NCBI RefSeq assembly: GCF_023667495.1
Contig: NZ_JAMOZL010000015.1
Coordinates: 130,308-194,307, forward strand
Origin: Dyadobacter sp. MSC1_007
Lineage (GTDB): Bacteria > Bacteroidota > Bacteroidia > Cytophagales > Spirosomataceae
Direction: 5' to 3'
DNA length: 64,000 bases
Notes under the pieces: generated by a model
The model's database searches: none
What the model saw: only the letters and a program-made list of their open reading frames with translations
What the model was told of the DNA's origin: nothing
Shown here: positions 27,813-35,841 of the stretch, piece after piece
How the letters are laid out: each line of letters starts with the position of its first letter
Position numbering within the stretch: the first letter of the stretch is position 1
Translations under genes and position numbers: made by a program

Positions 27813-27986
27813 ATATTGTGTTTTAATTACAATTGTGTACGACAATATACAAGTAAAATCAGTAAATCGGGGTCGCCGGGGCCGATTCGGGGGAAGTTGC
27901 AATCCGGCCGTAGAATTTTTATGTTGTTTGTATTTATAGCAACTTGCAATCCCGTTTTTTTGCCATTCAATTATCACATTCTGGCT

Positions 27987-28283
27987 ATGACATTCGAGCA
28001 ATTTCAGCAATCACTTAACCTTTCTTCACCTCCGAAAGACCTCTCTGCTCTTCTGGAAGCACTCTGGCACGACGCTAATGGCGATTGGGAAGCAGCCCAT
28101 AACATCGCGCAGAGCAAAGAAGGAACGCAATCCTATGACCGTATTCATGCTTATTTGCATCGGGTAGAAGGAGACACCTGGAACGCCGGATACTGGTACA
28201 GACGTGCTGGTTCAGAGGTATTTAAGGGAACTTTAAAAGAAGAATGGACTCATCTGGCCCACAAATTCCTTAATAAAATATAA
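27987..28283 (+). CDS. Small conserved protein of unknown function
   Basis: I choose the ATG at 27987, giving 98 residues. Longer in-frame extensions run into the divergent promoter region and look non-coding. The product is soluble and helical, rich in Trp, His and acidic residues (ALWHDANGDWEAAHNIAQ; GYWYRRAG), without a signal peptide or membrane segment. I do not recognise a characterised function, though short proteins of this kind occur in related genomes. Its last codons and stop lie inside the first palindrome of the array upstream of the SatD-like gene. Confidence 0.65.
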   Translation: MTFEQFQQSLNLSSPPKDLSALLEALWHDANGDWEAAHNIAQSKEGTQSYDRIHAYLHRVEGDTWNAGYWYRRAGSEVFKGTLKEEWTHLAHKFLNKI

Positions 28284-28386
28284 GGTTTTTACCTTATATT
28301 GGGACGATATAAGGCTTTTACCTTATATCTTCAATATATAAGGCTTTTACCTTATATTTGCCTATTATAAGGCAAAAAGCTTATAT
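28278..28386. repeat. Four palindromes at exact 29-bp spacing (probable operator array)
   Basis: Three copies of ATATAAGG-(C/T)TTTTA-CCTTATAT start at 28278, 28307 and 28336. A fourth, diverged copy, TTATAAGG-CAAAAA-GCTTATAT, starts at 28365. Each is 22 bp; the 7-bp spacers are unrelated to each other. The array fills the space between the 98-residue gene, whose stop codon it covers, and the SatD-like/HTH gene, ending 3 bases before its ATG. The position, palindromy and overlap with the promoter suggest binding sites for a dimeric repressor, possibly the HTH protein itself. Confidence 0.85.
28353..28360 (+). promoter_or_regulatory. Candidate -7 box TATATTTG of the SatD-like operon
   Basis: TATATTTG fits the Bacteroidota sigma-A -7 consensus TANNTTTG. 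It starts inside the right arm of the third palindrome and ends in the following spacer, so transcription would begin within the fourth palindrome. No clear TTG element is seen at the -33 position. A protein bound to palindrome 3 or 4 would block RNA polymerase. Confidence 0.5.
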
Positions 28387-28389
28387 ACT

Positions 28390-29022
28390 ATGAAACGTTT
28401 CCATGCAGTAATCACCGCGGATATGGTCAATTACACCCATTTCTCACGCGATGAGGCCTCCAAATGGCTTGAAGAAATGATCCTTACACTTCGTGCACAT
28501 CACGCCTTTAAGTGGGCCTTAAAGCCTGAAATATACCGTGGTGACAGTTTCCAGGCAGTACTTAAAAACACGGATGAAGCCATGCGCGCAAGCATTCTTG
28601 CCCGTGCATGTATGCGAGCGCACGCGCCCAACGCCGACTTGCGCATTGCCATCGGAATAGGGAAAGCCGAACAACTGACCGACCGCACCGGCACATCTGA
28701 CGGCGAAGCTTTCAGGCTATCAGGGCATCTGGCAGACAATATCCGTAAGCAAAAAGCCAAAATCGGTATTGCGCTGTCCACGCCATCGGAACCGCTCAAC
28801 GCCACTCTCAATCTGCTCGAAACGCTGATTGAAAACTGGACGACCGCCCAAAGTGAAGTGATTGCAGCATTACTTCAGGAAAAAACTACTACACAAATCG
28901 CTGAACTGCTCAATATTAGTCAATCTGCGGTGAGCCAACGGGTTATCGCTGCCAAATGGTGGGCAATTGAAAGTTTTCTTGCTACCTTTCCAAAGCATCT
29001 TTCACTATACACCAAACGCTAA
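28390..29022 (+). CDS. SatD-like protein: cyclase-fold-like domain with C-terminal HTH
   Basis: A 210-residue protein. Residues 5-120 show the order of motifs of SatD proteins and, more distantly, of class III nucleotidyl cyclases: a beta-strand with AD (Asp11, VITADMVNYT), YRGDSFQAV (Asp52), then LRIAIGIG (84-91) and GEAFRLSGHLAD (105-116). The two Asp positions correspond to the cyclase metal ligands. The Asn and Arg of the cyclase transition-state site would be Arg109 and His113 here, so classic cyclase activity is doubtful. Residues about 151-185 form a helix-turn-helix (TQIAELLNISQSAVSQRV). The operator array lies directly upstream, and the DUF3307 gene follows after 5 bases. Confidence 0.75.
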   Translation: MKRFHAVITADMVNYTHFSRDEASKWLEEMILTLRAHHAFKWALKPEIYRGDSFQAVLKNTDEAMRASILARACMRAHAPNADLRIAIGIGKAEQLTDRTGTSDGEAFRLSGHLADNIRKQKAKIGIALSTPSEPLNATLNLLETLIENWTTAQSEVIAALLQEKTTTQIAELLNISQSAVSQRVIAAKWWAIESFLATFPKHLSLYTKR

Positions 29023-29027
29023 TCACT

Positions 29028-29771
29028 ATGACCGAATTTCTGCTGCTATTGCTCGCCCATGTTTTGGTAGATTTTTACTGGCAACCCACCTCCTGGGTAA
29101 TCGATAAAAAGAAGAAGTCTTTCCGGTCCAAGTACCTGTATTTCCATGTTGTGCTGGTGATCATTGTCTCTTACATTGCATTGCACCAATGGCAAAATCC
29201 GTTACCTGCCATCGCACTGGGCCTGGCGCACGGCATCATCGACATCATCAAAATTTCACTTGACAAAAAAAGCTCCCTGAGCTGGTTTATAGCCGACCAG
29301 GTGGCGCACCTGGCCACAATAGCCCTTACGGCACTGATCCTCACCAGTAACTTACAACCCGGTTTCCAGGTATTCATCACCTGGCTCAATACACCCAAAA
29401 CGCTGGCAGTATTATCCGGAGCTTTGCTATCCCTTTCCCCGACTTCGTTTCTCGTAGGCATCCTCACCCGGCCATGGCGTGAAGAACTAGTCAAACTCGC
29501 ACCCGAAGCCGACGATAACCTGGCCAACGCAGGTCGCTGGATCGGCATGTCGGAACGCCTGCTCATATTTGTTTTTGTGCTGGTAAACCAATTTTCAGCT
29601 ATCGGCTTTCTTATTGCAGCGAAATCTTTGCTCCGGTACAACGACAAGGCTTCCGGATCTGAAATACCTGCGGCCTATATCAGCAAAAAATCAGAATACG
29701 TGTTGGTAGGGACACTGATGAGCTATACCTGCGCCATAGCCGTGGCGCTGGCTGTGAGGCTGCTTTATTAA
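29028..29771 (+). CDS. DUF3307 membrane protein
   Basis: A 247-residue protein with about six hydrophobic segments. The N-terminal AHVLVDFYWQP is the mark of DUF3307, and ALGLAHGIIDIIK and IADQVAHL repeat the His/Asp-bearing helices of the family. The function is unknown. It begins 5 bases after the SatD-like gene, so both are made together. I recall SatD-type and DUF3307 genes being neighbours in other genomes, which supports a functional pair: a soluble nucleotide-fold/DNA-binding protein and a membrane partner. Confidence 0.82.
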   Translation: MTEFLLLLLAHVLVDFYWQPTSWVIDKKKKSFRSKYLYFHVVLVIIVSYIALHQWQNPLPAIALGLAHGIIDIIKISLDKKSSLSWFIADQVAHLATIALTALILTSNLQPGFQVFITWLNTPKTLAVLSGALLSLSPTSFLVGILTRPWREELVKLAPEADDNLANAGRWIGMSERLLIFVFVLVNQFSAIGFLIAAKSLLRYNDKASGSEIPAAYISKKSEYVLVGTLMSYTCAIAVALAVRLLY

Positions 29772-29841
29772 AATTTAACAACACCGGTTAAACTTGTCGC
29801 GCATTTTCGCATCTAATCCCGGTATCTAAACTTTTTTAACC

Positions 29842-30216
29842 ATGAAGAGAACATTGTTTGCCATTCTATTGGCATTTGCAAGCCTCACAGCCTTCGCACA
29901 ACGCCAGGGAGGCAATATGACACCGGAAGCAAGGGCGGAGAACCAAACGAAGACATTGACCGAGAACCTGAAACTTTCGGAAGAACAGCAAAAACAGGTT
30001 TACAATCTCAGTCTGACGCGTGCGCAAAAGATGCAGGAAATGAGGGACGCCCAAAATATGGACCGCGAGAAAATGAGGGCCTCCATGGAAACTTTCAATA
30101 CGGAACTCGGTAAGATCCTGACCGTAGAGCAGCAGGAAAAATACAAAACCATGCTGGAAGACCGCCGGAACAACCGCGGAAACGGCGGCGGCGGCGGAGG
30201 CGAACCCCGCAATTGA
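29842..30216 (+). CDS. Small periplasmic DUF4890-like protein
   Basis: A 124-residue protein with a signal peptide (cleaved near AFAQ) and two charged helices rich in Glu, Gln, Lys and Met. KLSEEQQKQVYNL and LTVEQQEKYKTML resemble the Spy/LTXXQ-type helices, and a Gly/Arg/Asn-rich tail ends the chain. Bacteroidota proteins of this kind are listed under DUF4890. It may act as a periplasmic stress or chaperone-like protein, by analogy with Spy. A bidirectional terminator follows. Confidence 0.75.
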   Translation: MKRTLFAILLAFASLTAFAQRQGGNMTPEARAENQTKTLTENLKLSEEQQKQVYNLSLTRAQKMQEMRDAQNMDREKMRASMETFNTELGKILTVEQQEKYKTMLEDRRNNRGNGGGGGGEPRN

Positions 30217-30228
30217 CCAACCGTACAA

Positions 30229-30276
30229 AAAGAAAGAGGCTGCCTGACATTTTTAAATGCGGCAGCCTCTTTCTTT
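30229..30276. terminator. Bidirectional terminator
   Basis: AAAGAAAGAGGCTGCC pairs perfectly with GGCAGCCTCTTTCTTT around a 16-base loop, with T-rich ends on both strands. It lies between the converging DUF4890-like and Uma2 genes. Confidence 0.9.
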
Positions 30277-30286
30277 ATTATATTTT

Positions 30287-30868
30287 TCAAAGAATTCCTT
30301 CTTTCTCCAAAAGGTCGTTAAGGCAAATCTGGTAATCATCAAAAACAGGAAGCGTTTCGCTCCATTCGTGCACTGACCATTTCTTTGTCCAGTCAGTCAT
30401 CATGATCTTTCGGCTACTTGTCAGAATCCAGATTACTCGTTCTGTACCGAATTCTATCAATTTTTCGCTTTTACGGAAAATATAGTCTGTCGGATTTGAA
30501 AATTGGTCTGCTTCAATTTTTGTATCAACCTCGATGGCTATTTTCGGGGCGACATCTGCATAATTCTCCGAGAAAATGTCTTTGATCGATGCTTTGTCAA
30601 AAATAGCAATGTCGTTAGCTAGATTATTCCCTCTTGACAAATGCACCCCCGCTTCATTACAAACCACCCAGTATGGCCCTCCTTTGAGCATTTCCTTGAC
30701 ATACGGAAAAATAATACTGACAATCAACGCCTGAATAAAGCTGCTACCCATAATCTCTTCCGAAGACTTTTTGTTTGCCAAAACTTCCTTGTAGCCCCTG
30801 TAATACAAAGGGCGTCCGTCGAGTTCTTCAAAAACCAAGGCAGCAGGAATAATCTCCGTGAGTATCAT
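30287..30868 (-). CDS. Uma2-family protein (PD-(D/E)XK nuclease fold)
   Basis: A 193-residue Uma2 (DUF820) protein. The core has the typical acidic ligands: an Asp in NDIAIFD, then EVDTK with Glu and Lys spaced as in the D-(E/D)xK site, and VIWILT near the C-terminus. The fold is that of restriction-like endonucleases, but the biological role of the very numerous Uma2 proteins is unknown. A second, diverged member is encoded at 43482-44006. Confidence 0.82.
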   Translation of the reverse strand: MILTEIIPAALVFEELDGRPLYYRGYKEVLANKKSSEEIMGSSFIQALIVSIIFPYVKEMLKGGPYWVVCNEAGVHLSRGNNLANDIAIFDKASIKDIFSENYADVAPKIAIEVDTKIEADQFSNPTDYIFRKSEKLIEFGTERVIWILTSSRKIMMTDWTKKWSVHEWSETLPVFDDYQICLNDLLEKEGIL

Positions 30869-30927
30869 GATCTTTTTGCTTTACATTTAAACAAATATAG
30901 CAAAATCAAACAGACTAGCAATCAGCG

Positions 30928-32523
30928 TCAAATAGCCATTTCCGTCTTAAACTCTGACGTAAAATGGAAATGGATCGCTGGGTTATTTTCGCGGTTCATG
31001 CGGATCATCCATTCGGATTCTGCGAGAAAAACTGGGTTGCGGTCTTTATCGTAAGCAATCTGGTTGCCTTTCAAGCGGATAAATTGATCCATTGCAGGCT
31101 TCTCGTCGGCGGTAAGCCAGCAAGCCCGTGAGACGTTCATGGGTACCCAGCGGCATTTCGCGCCATATTCATGTTCAAGCCTGTATTGGATTACATCAAA
31201 TTGAAGTTCCCCAACTGTGCCGACGATCTTCCGGTTACCTAAATCCAATGTAAATAACTGCGCAACACCCTCATCCGTAAGCTGTTGAATACCCTTTTCC
31301 AATTGCTTGGATTTCATCGGGTCCATATTGATCAGCTCTTTAAATATCTCAGGAGAAAAACTCGGTATTCCCGAGAAGTTCAGGGTTTCACCTTCCGTTA
31401 GAGTGTCGCCGATCTTAAAATTACCAGTATCATACAACCCAACAACATCTCCGGGGAAGCCTTCGTCCATCACACTCTTGTCCGATGCCATAAATGTAAA
31501 CGGACTTGAAAAGCGCACATCTTTCCCCAAACGCACGTGTTTATAAAATTTACCTCTTTCAAACTTTCCGGAACAAATGCGGAGAAACGCAATGCGGTCG
31601 CGGTGGCGCGGATCGAGGTTGGCGTGGATTTTAAATATAAAACCCGTGAATTTCGGCTCGGTTGGTTCGACTTCGCGCACATCGGTAGGCCGTGGCTGAG
31701 GAATAGGTGAAATCTCACAGAAAGTGTCCAGCAACTCTTTAATACCGAAGTTGTTGATTGCACTTCCGAAAAATACCGGAGCTAACTGTCCCTTCTGGTA
31801 GGCTTCGTCTGAGAACGGGTCATAAACACCTTCAACAAGCTCCACATCTTCGGTAAGTTGATTTGCATCCCTTTCACCCAGCAGATCCACCAGACTTTCG
31901 TCTTCAAGGCTCACCTTCGCGACGTCACTCTCTATTTTAGTTTTATTGATCTTAAAGAAATACAGCATTTGCTCGTACAAGCTGTAAACGCCTTTGAAAT
32001 TAGCCCCCATATTGATAGGCCAGGTCAATGGACGCACGCGGATGCTGAGCTTGCTTTCCAGCTCGTCCAGTAATTCAAACGGGTTCTGCCCTTCGCGGTC
32101 GAGCTTATTAATGAACACGATTACTGGCGTGTTGCGCATCCGGCATACTTCCATTAACCGCTCGGTTTGCTCTTCAACCCCCTTCACACAATCCACTACC
32201 AGGATTACACTGTCCACGGCGGTCAGTGTGCGATAGGTATCCTCCGCAAAATCCTTGTGGCCCGGTGTATCCAGGATATTAATCAACAGGTCCTTGTATT
32301 CAAAGGTCATTACCGAAGTAGCGACCGAAATGCCCCGCTGCTTCTCGATTTCCATGAAATCGGAAGTTGCAGTTTTCTTGATCTTATTGGATTTAACAGC
32401 ACCGGCAGTCTGGATTGCTCCCCCAAAAAGCAGCAGCTTCTCGGTAAGAGTCGTTTTCCCGGCATCGGGGTGACTGATGATCGCAAACGTGCGGCGCTTC
32501 TTTATTTCTTGTAAATTACTCAT
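30928..32523 (-). CDS. prfC: Peptide chain release factor 3
   Basis: A 531-residue translational GTPase. The G1 motif [13 protein letters not shown], switch [10 protein letters not shown] and G4 NKLD are all visible, followed by domains II and III of the RF3 type (for example [17 protein letters not shown]). RF3 recycles RF1 and RF2 from the ribosome after termination using GTP. The length matches E. coli RF3. It is a single-gene unit; a gap with the ppa terminator precedes it. Confidence 0.96.
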   Translation of the reverse strand: MSNLQEIKKRRTFAIISHPDAGKTTLTEKLLLFGGAIQTAGAVKSNKIKKTATSDFMEIEKQRGISVATSVMTFEYKDLLINILDTPGHKDFAEDTYRTLTAVDSVILVVDCVKGVEEQTERLMEVCRMRNTPVIVFINKLDREGQNPFELLDELESKLSIRVRPLTWPINMGANFKGVYSLYEQMLYFFKINKTKIESDVAKVSLEDESLVDLLGERDANQLTEDVELVEGVYDPFSDEAYQKGQLAPVFFGSAINNFGIKELLDTFCEISPIPQPRPTDVREVEPTEPKFTGFIFKIHANLDPRHRDRIAFLRICSGKFERGKFYKHVRLGKDVRFSSPFTFMASDKSVMDEGFPGDVVGLYDTGNFKIGDTLTEGETLNFSGIPSFSPEIFKELINMDPMKSKQLEKGIQQLTDEGVAQLFTLDLGNRKIVGTVGELQFDVIQYRLEHEYGAKCRWVPMNVSRACWLTADEKPAMDQFIRLKGNQIAYDKDRNPVFLAESEWMIRMNRENNPAIHFHFTSEFKTEMAI

Positions 32524-32640
32524 ACAGGGCCGGCCGGGCCGGTCATTTATTGATCAGGATGGTCGCCTAACTAATTTCTTTTCAAAGCGTTGGCATTACA
32601 CCATCCAATTGTGACAGAATAGCAAAATTTGCACAAAGAT

Positions 32641-32676
32641 AAGAATAAAGAAAAGCCGCCCCTAATGAGGACGGCT
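32641..32676 (-). terminator. Terminator of ppa
   Basis: On the minus strand AGCCG-T-CC pairs with GG-G-CGGCT (one mismatch) and is followed by the T-rich TTTTCTTTATT. It lies 44 bases after the ppa stop. The rest of the 196-base gap between prfC and ppa shows no gene. Confidence 0.75.
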
Positions 32677-32719
32677 CTAAATTGTATGGCTTTCGGCCAA
32701 TGCTATTACCTGATCAATC

Positions 32720-33331
32720 TCAGTAGTAAGAATGCTTGTAATCTTCAACCGATGTAAGGATTACCTCGTGCGCTTCTTCGCGACCGTATACATTGGTGAT
32801 CTCAATATGCGCTTTTTCTCCCGGTAAATTCTTGTATGTCAGGAAGTAGTGCTTCAAACGCTCCACGATACCATCCGGCAACTCGCTCAAATCTGAATAT
32901 CCACCGTACACTTCGTCGCCTTTCAGTACCGCAATAATTTTGTCATCCGCTTCACCGCCGTCGATCAGACGGATACCGCCGATCGGCTTGGCTTCGCACA
33001 TGATGTTTCCGTGTGAAATGATTTTTTCACACAATACGATGATATCCAGCGGGTCACCATCTCCTTCGGTAACATCCCGGCCCGAGCGCTCTCTCGCCAG
33101 CAATGCGATCTTTTCCGCACAATAGGTTTTTGGGATAAAACCATACAATGCAGGAACAATGTTGGAATACTTCTGCGGGCGGTCGATTTTAAGGTATCCT
33201 GTTACCTTATCTATTTCGTATTTTACTGTATCGGTAGGAACAATCTCAATAAATGCAGTAACTAATTCGGGTGCTTTATCACCCATTGGGATTCCGTGCC
33301 ACGGATGTGCTTTGTGTACGTTAGCGATCAT
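32720..33331 (-). CDS. ppa: Soluble inorganic pyrophosphatase (family I)
   Basis: A 203-residue family I pyrophosphatase that hydrolyses PPi to two phosphates with Mg2+. The signature GDPLDIIVL contains the acidic Mg ligands, and IPKTYC and the nearby YGFI segment match the substrate pocket. Further acidic ligands follow in DDKIIAVLKGD. A cytoplasmic housekeeping enzyme that drives biosynthetic reactions. The GT2 gene lies 58 bases downstream on the same strand, past the hairpin-free gap, in the opposite reading order. Confidence 0.94.
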   Translation of the reverse strand: MIANVHKAHPWHGIPMGDKAPELVTAFIEIVPTDTVKYEIDKVTGYLKIDRPQKYSNIVPALYGFIPKTYCAEKIALLARERSGRDVTEGDGDPLDIIVLCEKIISHGNIMCEAKPIGGIRLIDGGEADDKIIAVLKGDEVYGGYSDLSELPDGIVERLKHYFLTYKNLPGEKAHIEITNVYGREEAHEVILTSVEDYKHSYY

Positions 33332-33389
33332 TAGCTGTGTAATAGTAATAACTTAAATAAAAATTTCTTTTGGTCCGTTTCTTTCTTTT

Positions 33390-34361
33390 TTACAATCCGG
33401 CCTTCTCAGCAATCGTGTAGTCGCCTGTTTTCGAAACAGATTGCTTGACAAACAATTCACCCAAAAATCCGGCCAGAAATAATTGAGATCCTACCATAAT
33501 GGCTACCAAGGCCAAAAAGAACATCGGGTTCTCTGTAACATTCCGGTAGGGTAGTAAATTGTAAATGTTATATATTTTTTTCCCGATCAACCAGATAGCT
33601 ATAAGGCTTCCAAGAAAAAACATAAGAGTTCCCAGACTGCCAAACAAATGCATCGGCCTGCGTCCAAACTTATTCACAAAGGCGATCGAAAGCAAATCCA
33701 GGAAGCCAAAAATGAAGCGTTCAAGCCCGAATTTTGTGTGACCGTATTTGCGGGCGCGGTGCTGCACTACCTTCTCCCCGATCTTGGCAAAACCATTCCA
33801 TTTGGCGATCACAGGAATATACCGGTGCATTTCGCCATATATCGTGATGTTTTTGACAACTTCTTTACGGTATGCTTTTAGACCGCAATTAAAATCGTGC
33901 AGATACACTCCTGAAATACTGCGAGTTGCAGCATTAAACAGCTTCGTAGGGACTGTTTTTGTAATAGGGTCGAACCGTTTCTTTTTCCAGCCGGAAATCA
34001 GGTCGTATTTATCCTCCGCGATTAGTTTGTACAGGTCAGGTATCTCATCGGGGCTATCCTGCAAGTCTGCGTCCATGGTGATAACCACCTCGCCTTTTGT
34101 AGCTTGAAAACCGGTTTGCAAAGCGGCTGTTTTACCGTAATTCCGTACAAACCGGAAACCTCTTACATGCGGGTTTTCCTGTGAAAGCCGCTCTATCACT
34201 TCCCACGACCTGTCCTTGCTGCCGTCGTCAACGAAAAGGACTTCGTACGAAAATCTGTTTTCATCCATTACCCGCGCAATCCACTCGCAGAGCTCAGGCA
34301 ACGACTCTTCTTCATTATAAAGCGGGATAACAACAGAAATCTGGATAGTTTGGTCGGTCAT
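33390..34361 (-). CDS. Family 2 glycosyltransferase (polyprenyl-phosphate type)
   Basis: I choose the ATG at 34361 (323 residues); a TTG six codons upstream also opens the frame. It has the GT-A start ISVVIPLYNEEESLPEL and VITMDADLQDSPDEI with the metal-binding DAD. Two C-terminal hydrophobic segments (about 230-255 and 270-300) anchor the enzyme, as in GtrB and ArnC. Such enzymes move a sugar from a nucleotide to undecaprenyl phosphate on the inner leaflet. It has no sugar-modifying neighbour here. Confidence 0.87.
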   Translation of the reverse strand: MTDQTIQISVVIPLYNEEESLPELCEWIARVMDENRFSYEVLFVDDGSKDRSWEVIERLSQENPHVRGFRFVRNYGKTAALQTGFQATKGEVVITMDADLQDSPDEIPDLYKLIAEDKYDLISGWKKKRFDPITKTVPTKLFNAATRSISGVYLHDFNCGLKAYRKEVVKNITIYGEMHRYIPVIAKWNGFAKIGEKVVQHRARKYGHTKFGLERFIFGFLDLLSIAFVNKFGRRPMHLFGSLGTLMFFLGSLIAIWLIGKKIYNIYNLLPYRNVTENPMFFLALVAIMVGSQLFLAGFLGELFVKQSVSKTGDYTIAEKAGL

Positions 34362-34422
34362 GTACGGGATCAATATCAATGCTTGCGCCGGTAATTGGCC
34401 GCAAAGTTCGTGTTTTTCCTGG

Positions 34423-35145
34423 TCAAAATTTCAAATAAAACTCTTTTAACAGCGCTTTAAAATCCGGGTCATAAGTGGTCCCGTCTTGTTCGTAAATGCG
34501 CATATCCTCTTCAACTTTCACATTATGAGCTATTTCACTACGCTGAAAGGTCATTAAGGCCCGAAAAGCTTTTTTATCTTCCTGATGAAACAAAGTGAGT
34601 TTCCGGGTCAGCGTCCATCCTGCGTTTTCGGCCTTTTCCCTGAACTGGTTACCCTCATCCACAGGAAAAAGGATATTAAATTTCCCCTCCGGCTGCAACA
34701 ACCGCTCTATGGCTGCTAAAAGCTCTACAAAATCCAGTGATTTGGCATGGTGCGCCATATTCTTCTTGTCGATCGGCGAAAGCAGGTCCGATTGAAAAAA
34801 AGGCGGGTTGGTAACAATCACGTCATAGAGGTGGTCCGAAGTAAATTCCTGCACCGCCGAATGGAATAGTTTGATCCGGTCGTGAAAAGGGCTCTGCTCT
34901 ACATTTTCACCGGCCTGGTAGAATGCTTCGGCATCGATTTCCACCGCGTCGATCATGGCATAGGAATTGCGCTGCGCAACCATCAGCGACAACAGGCCCG
35001 TGCCGGCACCGATATCCAGAATACGGTCGGCATCTTCGACATCCGCCCAGGCACCCAGCACGCAGGCGTCTGTGCATACTTTCATTGCGCATTGATCCTG
35101 CCGGACCGTAAACTGCTTGAACCGAAAATGGGAATTCCGAGCCAT
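34423..35145 (-). CDS. trmN6: tRNA1(Val) A37 N6-methyltransferase-like protein
   Basis: A 240-residue SAM-dependent methyltransferase. ILDIGAGTGLLSLMVAQR binds SAM, and VTNPPFF is the N6-adenine-type catalytic NPPF motif. The N-terminal FRFKQFTVRQDQCAMKV matches the YfiC/TrmN6 family that methylates A37 of tRNA1(Val). The RNase H gene starts 8 bases upstream on the same strand, so the two are probably co-transcribed. Confidence 0.88.
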   Translation of the reverse strand: MARNSHFRFKQFTVRQDQCAMKVCTDACVLGAWADVEDADRILDIGAGTGLLSLMVAQRNSYAMIDAVEIDAEAFYQAGENVEQSPFHDRIKLFHSAVQEFTSDHLYDVIVTNPPFFQSDLLSPIDKKNMAHHAKSLDFVELLAAIERLLQPEGKFNILFPVDEGNQFREKAENAGWTLTRKLTLFHQEDKKAFRALMTFQRSEIAHNVKVEEDMRIYEQDGTTYDPDFKALLKEFYLKF

Positions 35146-35153
35146 ATGATCTG

Positions 35154-35786
35154 TTATTTTCTTCCGAAGTCGGCAGGGTTTTCACCCCAGTATTCCGTTT
35201 CCCATTTCAGTATTTTGTTGGGAAAACTGTTTGTCGCCAGCCATCGCTCCGCACGTTGCAGCATTTCAAAAACAGGCTTATTACGCGGCGTCAATATCAA
35301 TTTGGTATTCGCATGCTTCTTTTTAACCCAGCTGATAGCCGTTTTGGAGTCACTATAAATCGGCAGGTCGCTTTCCTTTTTTTGAAGATAGGCCAAAGCG
35401 TGCACGATTGCCAAAAATTCACCGATATTGTTGGTTCCATCCTTAAATGGGCCCTGTAAAAAGATCCGTTCGCCGGTAGCGTAATATACGCCCTGGTACT
35501 CCATATCGCCAGTTGCGGTATTCCAAGCTGCATCCACAGCAATGCTGTTTTTGATGGGCCTGCCAATATTCGCGGGGATTTCGGCCGCCATAGCAGGCTT
35601 ATTCTCCTTCTTGGCTACAAACTCCCAATAATTACGCTGAATGGCAGCTTCCGCCTCCTGCAATGATTCAAACGATTTGTAGCGCGCATCCTCAAAGCCC
35701 TTAATCTGGGCCTCACACTCCTTCCAATCCGTAAAAACCCCGGTCTTCCGGCCTTGCCACACTACGTAGAACTTTGATTTTTTCAA
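35154..35786 (-). CDS. RNase H with N-terminal viroplasmin domain
   Basis: Residues about 1-45 form the viroplasmin-type hybrid-binding domain (KFYVVWQGRKTGVFTDW, then a helix). Residues about 70-210 form an RNase HI domain, with Asp in IAVDAAWN, Glu in NIGEFLAIVHAL and Asp in PIYSDSKTAISW as acidic ligands. The enzyme cuts RNA in RNA-DNA hybrids. No ATG is possible before the fold; I place the start at TTG 35786 (210 residues), since MKKSKFYVVW is the usual N-terminus. A TTG five codons upstream is an alternative. Confidence 0.88.
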   Translation of the reverse strand: MKKSKFYVVWQGRKTGVFTDWKECEAQIKGFEDARYKSFESLQEAEAAIQRNYWEFVAKKENKPAMAAEIPANIGRPIKNSIAVDAAWNTATGDMEYQGVYYATGERIFLQGPFKDGTNNIGEFLAIVHALAYLQKKESDLPIYSDSKTAISWVKKKHANTKLILTPRNKPVFEMLQRAERWLATNSFPNKILKWETEYWGENPADFGRK

Positions 35787-35841
35787 TGTTGAATGAGTCA
35801 ATTTTGAATGAGCGAATGAGTGAATGACGACTCATTCACAA

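Noticed and set aside
27813-27986. N-terminal extensions of the amidohydrolase and of the 98-residue gene, both open across the divergent gap
   Set aside because: The two extensions overlap on opposite strands, lack family similarity, and precede good starts (a signal peptide at 27812 and an ATG at 27987). The gap is more likely promoter DNA.
28278-28386. CRISPR-like array of regular repeats
   Set aside because: The period is 29 bp, but the repeat itself is a 22-bp palindrome and the spacers are only 7 bp. No cas gene is nearby and the array lies across a promoter.
35814-35837. Insertion-sequence end or attachment site
   Set aside because: No transposase, no target duplication and no matching second end were found; the short inverted GAATGAGT pair fits simple repeats.
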